Shown in pieces: positions 52,356 through 60,841 of a DNA stretch of 64,000 nucleotides; positions within the stretch are counted from its first letter, which is position 1, and each line of letters opens with the position of its first letter. Origin of the DNA: an uncultured Oscillospiraceae bacterium (GTDB taxonomy: Bacteria; Bacillota; Clostridia; Oscillospirales; Oscillospiraceae); NCBI GenBank assembly GCA_934667815.1, contig CAKUMO010000007.1:21817-85816 (forward strand). Direction: 5' to 3'. The position numbers and the translations under genes were made by a program. The notes beneath the pieces were generated by a model. That model was not told where the DNA came from. It ran no database searches and worked only from the letters and a program-made list of their open reading frames with translations.

Positions 52356-53201
52356 ATGGAAGGAAAGCTTTATAAGATTCGCAACAACGCGACGGAGTAT
52401 CTGGGCTGCTCTGTCAGCACCTCCGAGGAGATCCCGCTGACGCAGAAGTCGCATTACCATGACTACTATCAGATTTACTATGTCCGCCGCGGAAGTCTGA
52501 TCCATACCGTGGACGGCAAATACATCAAGGTCATGCAGGGCGATTCCTTCATCGTCCCACCCTTTGTAACGCACAAAATTGCCATAGACGACGCTTCGGC
52601 ACGCTTTGTCTCCTTTTCCTTTTTTGAGGATTTTCTTCCCGAGAGAGCCAAGCAGAGCGAGACGATTCAGGTCTTTCTGAACAAAATCGCGAGCGGGAAT
52701 CTGATCGGGCGGATCGTGCTCAGTCAGGACGATCTGGTCGCCATGAACAACCTGACGACACTGGCGCGCGACGAGTTTCATGCCAAGAAGCCTGGGTATA
52801 TTCTGATTCTGGAGGGCATTCTCACCTCCATGCTCGTCATCCTCTCGAGGAATTACGGCATGACGGAGCGTGCGGACAAGAGCAACGTTGTGCTGCTCGC
52901 AGCCATCGAGTACATTAACCAGCATTTCATGGAAAAGCTGACGATCAGCGACATTTCCCGCCACCTGTTCTACTCGGAGGCCAGCATCAACCGCGTGTTC
53001 AAGCCGCAGACGGGACTTTCCTTCAAGCAATATCTGACCATGGTGCGCATCCGCAATGCGCGGATGCTTCTGCGCGATACGGACACGGATATCACCATGG
53101 TCGCCATCGAATCCGGCTATGACAACTATTCCGCGTTCTATCGGGCCTTTATGAAGCAGATGCAAATGTCTCCCAACGACTATCGCAAGCAATACCGATG
53201 A
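52356..53201 (+). CDS. AraC-family transcriptional regulator with cupin sensor
   Basis: 281 aa from ATG 52356, which has GGAAAG 8 bases upstream; an ATG at 52350 is too near that site. N-terminal cupin-like domain (H-Y-H-D-Y-Y-Q-I-Y-Y-V-R-R-G, DSFIVPPFVTHKI). C-terminal double helix-turn-helix (LTISDISRHLFYSEASINRVFKPQTGLSFKQYLTMVRI and ITMVAIESGYDNYSAFYRAFMKQMQMSPNDYRKQYR). It probably activates the solute-binding protein operon 103 bp downstream in response to a sugar; paired TTTTGCA sites lie in that promoter. Confidence 0.92.
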   Translation: MEGKLYKIRNNATEYLGCSVSTSEEIPLTQKSHYHDYYQIYYVRRGSLIHTVDGKYIKVMQGDSFIVPPFVTHKIAIDDASARFVSFSFFEDFLPERAKQSETIQVFLNKIASGNLIGRIVLSQDDLVAMNNLTTLARDEFHAKKPGYILILEGILTSMLVILSRNYGMTERADKSNVVLLAAIEYINQHFMEKLTISDISRHLFYSEASINRVFKPQTGLSFKQYLTMVRIRNARMLLRDTDTDITMVAIESGYDNYSAFYRAFMKQMQMSPNDYRKQYR

Positions 53202-53205
53202 CTGA

Positions 53206-53262
53206 TTTTGCAAGGTGGATGCGTGCTTTTTGATAGTTTTGCACAAGTGCCGACGTTATAAT
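53206..53262 (+). promoter_or_regulatory. Probable AraC-activated promoter of the 53305 operon
   Basis: TATAAT (53257-53262) has no good -35; the expected place (53234-53239) reads TAGTTT. Direct repeats TTTTGCA start at 53206 and 53237, 31 bp apart (three helical turns), and the second overlaps the weak -35. This is the usual layout for an AraC-type activator touching RNA polymerase. Confidence 0.5.
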
Positions 53263-53304
53263 GGTTTATATCCTGTATAACCTGAAAAAGAAAGGAACAC
53301 GAAA

Positions 53305-54951
53305 ATGAAACGATTGATTGCTTTCCTGCTCGCAGCCGTCATGCTGCTGTCCCTTGCGGCGTGCAGCGGCTCCGCCGAGCCGGATACCTCCTCCGAGCCT
53401 TCGCAGCAGCCCTCGCAGCAGGATTCGCAGCAGCCCGGCGGCGAGACCGACGGTCCGCAGTACGGCGGCCATCTGGACGTGCGCGTGGCCTCCACGCTGG
53501 TCAGTCTGGACCCGCACAAGGCGGTCGGTACCTGGAGAAATATCTGGACGAACATGGTGTTTGAATCCTTCATCACCAGAGATGCGGACAACAACATCGT
53601 TCCCGGCCTGTGCAACTTCGACCTGTCCGAGGACTACCTGACGCTGAAATTCTGGGTGCGCGACAACGCGACCTTCTCCGACGGCAGCGCCGTGGAGATC
53701 GAGGACGTCGTTGCTTCCCTGCAAAGAGCCTTCAAGCTCTACGGCAGCCTGAAAAAGTACGTCGCGCCCTATGTGGAAAGCCTGACCGTGGACGGCAAGG
53801 AGGCCACCCTGAAGCTCACGGAGTACCACGAGAAATCCTGGTTCTATCTGGCCTCCTGGCAGACGTGGTGCGCGGTGCTGCCGCAGGAGATCTGCGAAAA
53901 GTATCCGGACGACTACATCACCGACCAGATTGAAGATGCCATCGGCACCGGCCCGTATATCGTCGCGGATTTTGAAAACAACGTCTCCGTTACGCTCAAG
54001 CGCAGAGACGGCTACACGCCCTCCACGGAGAACAACACCGGCATGGCCACGCCGAAAATGGCCTATCTCGACAGCATCACCTATTGGTACAACGGCGACG
54101 ACAGCTCCGCCGGTCTTGCGGCGCTGTCCGGCGACTACGATCTGGTCGAGGTCATTCCGGCCGATTACATGGCCATGGCCGAGCAGCAGGGGCTTGTCAA
54201 GGAAGTTCTGCCCTCCAACGTCGGCGTTGCCATTTATTTCAACACCGTCGGAACAAACAACATCTGCGCCAAGTATCCCGCGCTGCGCAAGGCCATCATG
54301 GCTGCCATCGACTACGAGGAATTTGCGGGCGTGATCACCGACGGCGCCTCCAAACTCAGCGGCTTCCCGCTGCTGGACGAACGGTACAAGACCGACGTCT
54401 TTGAACAGGCCGACTATTTCGGCGCAACCAACGCAGAGGCCGCGCAGAAGTATCTGGCCGAGGCCAAAGCGCAGGGCTATCAGGGCGAGCCGGTTCAGAT
54501 CACCTACAACAACACCCGAAACGACGTTCCCTCCCTGCTGGCCGGATATCTCTCCGACGCAGGCATTGAATACGAGGTCAACCTGATGGAGGCCAACGCC
54601 TACGCCGAGTTTGTGGGCGACGCCAACAACAACTGGGACTTCCAGTTCATGTGGCCGACGCTGTCCTATACTCCCACACAGATGCCCGTCGGCATGATCG
54701 AGACGTATTATAAAAACCCGGCCAAGGACGCGCTGCTGTCCGAAATGGAAAAGCTCCCGCAGGACAGCGCGGAATACCTTGAAAAGTGGAACCAGCTTGC
54801 CGAGATGATGGTCGAGGACTGCGCCTCCGTGATGCTGGGCACGATCGACTGGTTCTGGTATCATCCGGACACCTTTGTCTCCAACGACAACGGCCTGAAC
54901 CGCTTCCTGTTCAACTCCTACTGGAAGGATCCGGAGAACCATCAGAACTGA
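53305..54951 (+). CDS. Family-5 ABC solute-binding lipoprotein (DppA/OppA type)
   Basis: 548 aa. Lipobox LAAC with Cys20, then a Ser/Gln/Pro-rich linker (about 22-50). The SBP family-5 pattern is clear: Y-G-G-H-L-D-V-R, L-D-P-H-K, W-V-R-D-N-A-T-F-S-D-G-S-A-V-E-I-E-D-V-V, and A-I-G-T-G-P-Y. It binds peptide or oligosaccharide outside the cell and passes it to a DppBCDF-type transporter. No permease genes follow it here; the orphan DppBCDF set at 36356-40141 is the closest candidate partner. Controlled probably by the AraC regulator just upstream. Confidence 0.93.
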   Translation: MKRLIAFLLAAVMLLSLAACSGSAEPDTSSEPSQQPSQQDSQQPGGETDGPQYGGHLDVRVASTLVSLDPHKAVGTWRNIWTNMVFESFITRDADNNIVPGLCNFDLSEDYLTLKFWVRDNATFSDGSAVEIEDVVASLQRAFKLYGSLKKYVAPYVESLTVDGKEATLKLTEYHEKSWFYLASWQTWCAVLPQEICEKYPDDYITDQIEDAIGTGPYIVADFENNVSVTLKRRDGYTPSTENNTGMATPKMAYLDSITYWYNGDDSSAGLAALSGDYDLVEVIPADYMAMAEQQGLVKEVLPSNVGVAIYFNTVGTNNICAKYPALRKAIMAAIDYEEFAGVITDGASKLSGFPLLDERYKTDVFEQADYFGATNAEAAQKYLAEAKAQGYQGEPVQITYNNTRNDVPSLLAGYLSDAGIEYEVNLMEANAYAEFVGDANNNWDFQFMWPTLSYTPTQMPVGMIETYYKNPAKDALLSEMEKLPQDSAEYLEKWNQLAEMMVEDCASVMLGTIDWFWYHPDTFVSNDNGLNRFLFNSYWKDPENHQN

Positions 54952-54998
54952 CGCTCCACGGCAAAATGCAATCATCCCAAAAAAGGAAATGAGCACTT

Positions 54999-55748
54999 AT
55001 GAAACTTTCAGGGGAGCAGCTTCTGCCGCTTTTCCACGGGTATCTGGACTACAGCTATGACGAGGGCACGTCCTATGTGCATCTGCACCGCTTTCTGCGC
55101 AGCCAGCGGGACGCGTACCTCGCACGGGGTCCGAAAACGCTGCGGCGCTGCTTCGCAAGTGCGAACATCTATCTGGACGTGGTCACGGATTCCACGCGGC
55201 TTCGGCTGAGCTTTTATGCAAGGAACGCCTCCGCCGTGTCCTATGCCGGCTTTGACCTGTATGTAGACGGCGTATTCGCAGACAGACGCTTTTTCCGCGA
55301 CTGGCGTATTGACGAGGTCTATTTCCCGCTTCCGGACGACGGGCAGCGGCATCGCGTTACGCTGTACCTGCCGTGGTCCTGCGCCGTAACGCCCGGCTGG
55401 CTGGAGCTGGATGATGACGCCGCGTTCGAGCCGGTGCAAAGGGCCGGCCGCGGTATGGTGTTCGGCGATTCCATCACGCAGGGCTACACGACCCTGATGC
55501 CCTCTTTGTCCTACGCGAACACCCTTGGCCGCGATCTGGACGCCGAGATCATCAATCAGGGTGCGGGCGGCTTCTACTTCGACGAATCCACGCTGGATCC
55601 TGCGCTGGCGGACTACGCGCCGGAATTTCTGGTGATCGCCTACGGCACCAACGACTTTTCAAGAAACAGCGACCCCGCCGTGTTCCGCGCGGCCGCAAAG
55701 GCCTACATCGCAAAGAGCCTTGAACGGATCATTCGGCAAGGCAAATAA
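54999..55748 (+). pseudogene. C-terminally truncated SGNH hydrolase
   Basis: 249 aa. An N-terminal beta-sandwich with the AGFDLYVDG motif (about 84-92) precedes an SGNH domain with VFGDSITQG (about 152-160) and YGTNDFSRN (about 207-215). The last block with the Asp-His catalytic pair is missing: the reading frame ends soon after AAAKAYIAK with SLERIIRQGK. Relatives of this architecture are about 350-370 aa. Without the catalytic His it should be inactive, so I call it a truncated gene. No matching C-terminal piece is visible in the next 160 bp in any frame. Confidence 0.65.
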
Positions 55749-55853
55749 CTGCATAACAGCATCGCATTGACAAGACAGTGATTCCGGAATAGGGGCTTGA
55801 CTTGCGAACGGTTTCCCAAACGTCGGCGTGATGCGTGTGTGTCAAAAGCAACC

Positions 55854-55895
55854 ACTGCGGTTCCGAACTTTGGAGAGTACGGAACCGCAGTTTTT
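55854..55895 (+). terminator. Rho-independent terminator before the M24 peptidase gene
   Basis: ACTGCGGTTCCG and CGGAACCGCAGT form a perfect 12-bp stem with a 14-base loop and a TTTTT tail. It ends only 20 bp before the next start codon, so it may end the upstream unit or act as an internal attenuator. No clear promoter follows it. Confidence 0.85.
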
Positions 55896-55914
55896 CACAG
55901 AAAGAAGGGATTTC

Positions 55915-56610
55915 ATGCAAAAGCTTGAGCAGATCAAACGCGCTTTGGAGGTCTCCGCAGCCGTTTACGAGGCCGTGCGCGCGGCGCTCCGTGTGGGCGT
56001 CAGTGAGCGCACGCTTTATGAGCTGACCGGCCGCGTCGCGGGCAGCCTGCTTGCAGGACAGGACTGGGAATACCTCGGCGACTTCGTCAGCGGGGAGCGC
56101 ACCGCCGAGATCGGCGGAGACCCGACGGAGCGGACGCTGCGCGCCGGAGATCTGTTTCTTCTGGATCTGTCCGTGCGCTGCGGCGACGGCTGGTGCGACA
56201 CCTGCCGCACCTTTTTCCTCGGCGCGCCGAATGAAGAAGTCCGCCGCGCCTACGAAACGGTGCTGCGCTGCCAGCAGGCCGGCGCGCTGACCGTTCGTTC
56301 CGGCGTGAAGGCCTCGGAGGTCAAGCGGGTTATGGAGGCTTATCTTGTCAGTCAGGGCTACGGCGGCCATATGCCGCACCACGGCGGGCACAAGGTCGGA
56401 AACGCCCCCTATGAAAAGCCCGCTTTCGAGGAGGGCTGCGACCTGACGGTGCAGGCGGGCGACATTGTCACGCTCGAGCCGGGGCTGTATTTTGGAAACC
56501 GCTTCGGACTTCGCGTAGAAAACGACTATCTGGTAACGGAGACGGGACTGACCAATCTTTTTGACTATCCCGTCGCATTGGACTATTTTGTAAAGGAGCT
56601 GCCAACATGA
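55915..56610 (+). CDS. M24-family metallopeptidase (Xaa-Pro aminopeptidase-like)
   Basis: 231 aa from ATG 55915, with AGAAGGG just upstream; earlier in-frame starts would run through the terminator. The pita-bread fold ligands are all present: Asp in LLDLSV and Asp eleven residues on in WCDTCR, His in HMPHHGGH, Glu in VTLEPGLYF and Glu in VENDYLV. It lacks the N-terminal domain of full-size aminopeptidase P. M24 members cleave N-terminal residues or, in some cases, act as creatinase-type or non-peptide hydrolases. It overlaps the next gene by ATGA, so in this operon it may act on a small sugar-linked amide; that is inference. Confidence 0.88.
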   Translation: MQKLEQIKRALEVSAAVYEAVRAALRVGVSERTLYELTGRVAGSLLAGQDWEYLGDFVSGERTAEIGGDPTERTLRAGDLFLLDLSVRCGDGWCDTCRTFFLGAPNEEVRRAYETVLRCQQAGALTVRSGVKASEVKRVMEAYLVSQGYGGHMPHHGGHKVGNAPYEKPAFEEGCDLTVQAGDIVTLEPGLYFGNRFGLRVENDYLVTETGLTNLFDYPVALDYFVKELPT

Positions 56611-57737
56611 AAATTACAGACGTAGAGGCGATCATCGTGCGCCAGCCGGACGGCATCACGCTCATCGGCGACGGCACACAGGACACCGCGATTGTCCTCG
56701 TCCATACGGACGCCGGAATCACCGGCGCAGCCGAGGTAGACTCCGCGCCCTATGTGGTCAAGGCCATCATCGACATGCCCGCCTCGCACTCCGCCTGTCA
56801 GGAACTGCGGGAGCTGGTGGTCGGAGAGGATCCCTTCGACGTGGAAAAAATCTGGAACAAAATGTACACCTATGCCTATTACCACGGCCGCGCCGCCGCA
56901 GTCATCCACGCCATGAGCGGCATTGACAACGCCCTCTGGGACATCATGGGCAAGGCGACAGGACTTCCCTGCTACAAGCTGCTCGGCGGCAATTACCGCA
57001 CGGAAATTCCCGCATACATCTCCATTCTGATGCCCGAAACGCCCGAGCAGGTGCGCAGTCTGATTGCTCACCACATGAAGGAGGGCTACTGCGGCATCAA
57101 GTTCGGCTGGGGCGGACTGGGCAAGGATCCGAAGAAGGATCTGGAATTGGTCAAAACCGCGCGCGAGGCGCTCGGGCCGGACAAGGTGCTGATGATTGAC
57201 ATCGCCATGGCCTGGACGGATTACAAGGTCGCAAGGAACGCCTGCAAGGCCTTTGAGCAGTACGACGTATTCTGGGTGGAGGAACCCTTCCGCGTGGAGC
57301 GCGAGGCCGATTTTGTGCGTCTGAGGGAGAACGTCGGACTGAATATCGCCACCGGCGAGGAATTTTTCACCTTTGCGGAATTTCAGAAATACATTGACGA
57401 CGGCGCCTGCGACATCGTGCAGCCGGACATTTCCCGCTGCAGCGGCCTGACCGTCGCCCGAAGGGTACGGGACTACGCCTACGCCAAGGGAATCCGCGTG
57501 GTGCCGCACAACTTCAAGTCGGGGCTTCTGCTTTCGGCGACCATGCAGTTCATCGCCACCGTGCCCGACGCGCTGTTTCTGGAATACTGCGGGCAGGAGA
57601 CCGTCCTCAGCCGGAATCTCGTGAAGGAGCCGATTCGCGCCGTAAACGGCATGGTGAAGATCCCGGACAAGCCCGGCATGGGCTTCGAGCTGGATTGGGA
57701 TACCGTCAACAAGTACCGTGTGGAGGCCGCATTATGA
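56607..57737 (+). CDS. Enolase-superfamily sugar-acid dehydratase (mandelate racemase group), copy 1
   Basis: 376 aa. Metal ligands: Asp198 (MIDIAMAW), Glu225/226 (WVEEPF) and Glu251 (TGEEF). The general base pair of the mandelate racemase group is present: His301 (VVPHNFKSG) with Asp274 (QPDISRCSG). On the second strand the motif is IKFGWGG, one Lys, not K-x-K. Such enzymes dehydrate aldonic or aldaric acids to 2-keto-3-deoxy acids. It overlaps genes on both sides by ATGA. A second paralog and a matching aldolase follow, which supports the dehydratase reading. The exact acid sugar is unknown. Confidence 0.9.
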   Translation: MKITDVEAIIVRQPDGITLIGDGTQDTAIVLVHTDAGITGAAEVDSAPYVVKAIIDMPASHSACQELRELVVGEDPFDVEKIWNKMYTYAYYHGRAAAVIHAMSGIDNALWDIMGKATGLPCYKLLGGNYRTEIPAYISILMPETPEQVRSLIAHHMKEGYCGIKFGWGGLGKDPKKDLELVKTAREALGPDKVLMIDIAMAWTDYKVARNACKAFEQYDVFWVEEPFRVEREADFVRLRENVGLNIATGEEFFTFAEFQKYIDDGACDIVQPDISRCSGLTVARRVRDYAYAKGIRVVPHNFKSGLLLSATMQFIATVPDALFLEYCGQETVLSRNLVKEPIRAVNGMVKIPDKPGMGFELDWDTVNKYRVEAAL

Positions 57738-58780
57738 ACGCCGTCGTATTTGATCGTCTGAACCATCTGCAATTCTGTGAGGACTACCCCATGCCGGTCT
57801 GCCGTCCGGGCTGGGCCGTGGTCAAGGTAATGTCCGCCGGTATCTGCGCCACGGATCTGGAAATCCTCAAGGGCGCTTTCGGTCAGCCGCCCTGCGTCAT
57901 CGGGCACGAAATTTGCGGCATTGTCACCGAAGCAGCGCCCGATGTGACCGCCTGCCGCGTCGGAGACCGCGTGGTGGTCGAGACGGCGGTCTCCTGCGGG
58001 CACTGCGCGCACTGCCAAAGCGGAAATAAGCATCTGTGTGAGGACTGCATCGAGGTTGGCTTCCCGCAGATCGACGGCGGCTACGCGCAGTATGTAGCCT
58101 GCCCCGCCGGCTGCCTTCACAAAATTCCCGAGAACATGAGCTACGACGAGGGCGGCATTTTAGAGGCCTGTCTGTGTCCCTTCGGTCTGATCTATCGCAA
58201 CGGCATGCATCTGGACGAAACGGTCTTAATTCAGGGCGCGGGCGTGGCCGGTCTGTCCTTCCTGCAAAGCGTGAAGCTTTTCAGCCCGCGCAAGGTTCTC
58301 GTGGCCGTCCGCAGAAGCTCGGCCGAAAAGCTGGCCTACCGCTTCGGCGCGGACGTGGTCATCAACACCGCTCGCGAAGATCTGCTCCTGCGTGTCGCGG
58401 AGGAGACCGGCGGCTTGGGCGTCACCCTCTCCATCGACGCCGCAGGCGCAAAAACGACCATAGAAAACGCGGTCAAGCTGACCGCGAAGGGTGGGCGGTG
58501 CATTCTCTACGGTCTGCCGAACCGGCAGACGCAGATCGACTTCCCCGTGACCGACATTATTCTGAAGCAGCTCACGATCCTCGGCGGCACAAACAATCAG
58601 CTCGCGTGGGACCCCCTGATCCGCTATGTCGCGGCGGGGAAATTCAACGTAAAGGACATAGTCTCGCAGACATTCCTCCTACAGGAGCACGAGACGGCAC
58701 TGCAGACCGTGCGAACCCGGCCGGAGGGCTTTCTCAAGGCCGTATTTCACCCGTGGAGTGACAGAAAGGAGAACTTATGA
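57734..58780 (+). CDS. Zinc-dependent medium-chain sugar/alcohol dehydrogenase
   Basis: 348 aa from ATG 57734 (ATGA overlap). Catalytic-zinc residues Cys (AGICATD, about 37) and His-Glu (IGHEICG, about 56-57), structural zinc cysteines CGHCAHCQSGNKHLC and nucleotide fold GAGVAGLSF are present. The pattern resembles L-threonine, sorbitol or galactitol dehydrogenases. Placed between two sugar-acid dehydratases, it probably oxidises a sugar, polyol or 2-keto-3-deoxy acid with NAD(P)+. It overlaps the next gene by 4 bp. Confidence 0.91.
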   Translation: MNAVVFDRLNHLQFCEDYPMPVCRPGWAVVKVMSAGICATDLEILKGAFGQPPCVIGHEICGIVTEAAPDVTACRVGDRVVVETAVSCGHCAHCQSGNKHLCEDCIEVGFPQIDGGYAQYVACPAGCLHKIPENMSYDEGGILEACLCPFGLIYRNGMHLDETVLIQGAGVAGLSFLQSVKLFSPRKVLVAVRRSSAEKLAYRFGADVVINTAREDLLLRVAEETGGLGVTLSIDAAGAKTTIENAVKLTAKGGRCILYGLPNRQTQIDFPVTDIILKQLTILGGTNNQLAWDPLIRYVAAGKFNVKDIVSQTFLLQEHETALQTVRTRPEGFLKAVFHPWSDRKENL

Positions 58781-59928
58781 AAATCACAAAGGTCGAAGCA
58801 ATCCCCATTCGGCAGAAAACCGCGATTCAGGCGATCAACGATTCCTCGCAGGACGGTCTGATCGTCCGCATTCAGACGGATGCCGGAATCACCGGCTACG
58901 GCGAGGTAGACTCTGCACCGTGGGTCTGCAAGGCCATCATCGAGTCGCCTGCCTCGCACCGCATGGCCATGGGTCTGGCGCGCGTGGTGGTCGGGCGTGA
59001 TCCCTATGATGTGGAGAAAATTTGGGACGACATGTACAAATTCTCCATCTTTTACGGCCAGCACGGCGCGGTCATCCACGCCATGAGCGGCATTGACATT
59101 GCCATCTGGGACATTCTGGGAAAGGCGCAGGACAAGCCGATTTGGCAGCTTCTCGGCGGGAAATACCGCAGCAAGGTGCGCGCCTACGCCAGCACACTGA
59201 TGCCCTACACGCCCGAGGGAGCCTATCAGGAAACGAAAAAGTGGGTCGATGCCGGATATACCGCGATCAAGCTGGGCTGGGGCGGCTTCGAGCAGGACGA
59301 AAACACGCAGGTGGAGCTGGTTCGGGCCGCAAGAGAGGCGGCGGGCGAGGACGTCGATCTGCTGTTTGACATCGGCTTTCTGCCCTCGGACCGTCTGACC
59401 ATCGATGCGCCCAGCCGTATCCAGCTTGTCAGGCGCTTCGAGCCGTATCACCCCTACGCCATTGAGGAAGCGCTCTGGCCGCACGACTACGAGGGCTATC
59501 GCAAGCTGTCCGAGGGGACGAACACCCGCATCGTCTGCGGCGAAAACGAGACGACGCGCTTCGGCTTCAAAACGCTGATCGAATACGGAAAGGTCGCCTT
59601 TGTCCAGCCGGATATCTCCCGCTGCGGCGGCTTCACCGAGGCGAAAAAAATTGCCGCGCTGGCAGAGCTGCACTCGATCAACGTAGTGCCGCACTGCTGG
59701 AGCTCGGGCATTGTCGAAGCGGCGGCGCTGCATCTGATTGCGTCCGTGCCCAACGCAAATCTGCTGGAATACGACGTCTACCCCTCCGCGCTGCGCTTTG
59801 CCATCGTGCCGCAAGACATCGCGGTCAAGGACGGCTACGCAAGCGTCCCGGACGGTCCGGGGCTTGGCATCGAGGTCTCGGACGATGCGATCGAGGCCTA
59901 CCGCTGCGACCGGATTCCGACAGAATAA
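58777..59928 (+). CDS. Enolase-superfamily sugar-acid dehydratase (mandelate racemase group), copy 2
   Basis: 383 aa, clearly paralogous to copy 1. Metal ligands Asp198 (LFDIGF), Glu230/231 (AIEEAL) and Glu256 (CGENET); His306 (VVPHCWSSG) with Asp279 (QPDISRCGG) as the base pair; IKLGWGG on strand two. The pocket segment after the first Asp is longer by several residues (LPSDRLTIDAPSRI), so specificity should differ from copy 1. Two dehydratases with one aldolase suggest that epimeric acid sugars feed the same route. Confidence 0.9.
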   Translation: MKITKVEAIPIRQKTAIQAINDSSQDGLIVRIQTDAGITGYGEVDSAPWVCKAIIESPASHRMAMGLARVVVGRDPYDVEKIWDDMYKFSIFYGQHGAVIHAMSGIDIAIWDILGKAQDKPIWQLLGGKYRSKVRAYASTLMPYTPEGAYQETKKWVDAGYTAIKLGWGGFEQDENTQVELVRAAREAAGEDVDLLFDIGFLPSDRLTIDAPSRIQLVRRFEPYHPYAIEEALWPHDYEGYRKLSEGTNTRIVCGENETTRFGFKTLIEYGKVAFVQPDISRCGGFTEAKKIAALAELHSINVVPHCWSSGIVEAAALHLIASVPNANLLEYDVYPSALRFAIVPQDIAVKDGYASVPDGPGLGIEVSDDAIEAYRCDRIPTE

Positions 59929-59949
59929 GCCGGAAAAGGAGGAAAATCC

Positions 59950-60717
59950 ATGAATCGCTTTACAGAATTACTGAAGGAAGGCCGCCAGCCTCTGGGGATG
60001 TTCATCGAATCTTGCAGTCCCTATGTCGTCGAGGCGACCGGCCAGACGGGGCTGGATTACATCATTCTTGACAATGAGCACTCCCCCATCGATGCGGAAA
60101 CCAGCGCCGAGCTGATCCGCGCGGCCGAGCTTGCGGGACTGACGCCCTTTTGCCGCGTGCGGGAGATTTCCCGTTCCTCCGTTTTGAAGCTGCTGGACGT
60201 CGGCGCACAGGGTCTGATTGTCCCGAACGTAAAAACTGCGGAGGAAGTAAAAAATCTGGTAAAATGGGCAAAATACGCCCCCATCGGCGAACGCGGCTTC
60301 TGTCCGAGCCGAAAGGACGGCTTTGGCTGGCGGCTGAAGCTGTCCGTCGCCGAAACCATGGCGCATTTTAATCGGGAGGTTCTGCTGATTCCGCAGTGCG
60401 AGACGGCAGAGGCGCTGGCGCAGATCGAGGAAATCGCCGCACTTCCCGGTGTGGACGGCATTTTCATCGGGCCGTTCGACCTTTCGATTTCCATGGGCAT
60501 GGCGGGAGATTTTGAAAATCCGGTATTCCAAAAGGCCCTGCAGCGCATCGTCACTGCAACGCACCGCGCCGGAAAATTCACGATTCTGTTTGCCGGAACA
60601 GAGCAAAAGGCGCGCGAAGCCTACGCCCTCGGCAATGACTCTGTCGCCTATTCTCTCGATCTGGATCATTACATTCAGGCGCTGCAAAAAGCCGTCCGTG
60701 CGCTGAAGGAAAGCTGA
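59950..60717 (+). CDS. HpcH/HpaI-family 2-keto-3-deoxy acid aldolase
   Basis: 255 aa. Class II metal-dependent aldolase motifs: catalytic His in DNEHSP, Arg in CRVRE, metal ligands Glu (PQCET) and Asp (GPFDLSISMGM). The family includes HpaI, GarL and the rhamnonate-pathway aldolase RhmA; all split a 2-keto-3-deoxy acid into pyruvate and an aldehyde. It is last in the dehydratase-dehydrogenase-dehydratase-aldolase series (AAAGGAGGAAAA site before the ATG) and is followed by a long terminator hairpin. Confidence 0.93.
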   Translation: MNRFTELLKEGRQPLGMFIESCSPYVVEATGQTGLDYIILDNEHSPIDAETSAELIRAAELAGLTPFCRVREISRSSVLKLLDVGAQGLIVPNVKTAEEVKNLVKWAKYAPIGERGFCPSRKDGFGWRLKLSVAETMAHFNREVLLIPQCETAEALAQIEEIAALPGVDGIFIGPFDLSISMGMAGDFENPVFQKALQRIVTATHRAGKFTILFAGTEQKAREAYALGNDSVAYSLDLDHYIQALQKAVRALKES

Positions 60718-60767
60718 CATAACGAAGCGGCAGCGGAGCCGGATTGGTTTTCCTCCCGGCACAGAAA

Positions 60768-60815
60768 GCGCCCCGCCTGTCAGACCTGATGTCATCGGTC
60801 TGACAGGCGGGGCGC
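60768..60815. terminator. Bidirectional terminator between the aldolase and thrS
   Basis: A perfect 19-bp GC-rich stem (GCGCCCCGCCTGTCAGACC) with a 10-base loop lies between two convergent genes. T tracts on both sides are weak, but the stem is very stable and could serve both strands. Confidence 0.85.
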
Positions 60816-60841
60816 GGTTTATCAGTGCTCCGTGGGGAGGG

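Noticed and set aside
53263..53282. Possible hairpin GGTTTATA...TATAACC after the 53257 -10 box
   Set aside because: The arms are not fully complementary and there is no T tail; probably part of the transcribed leader.
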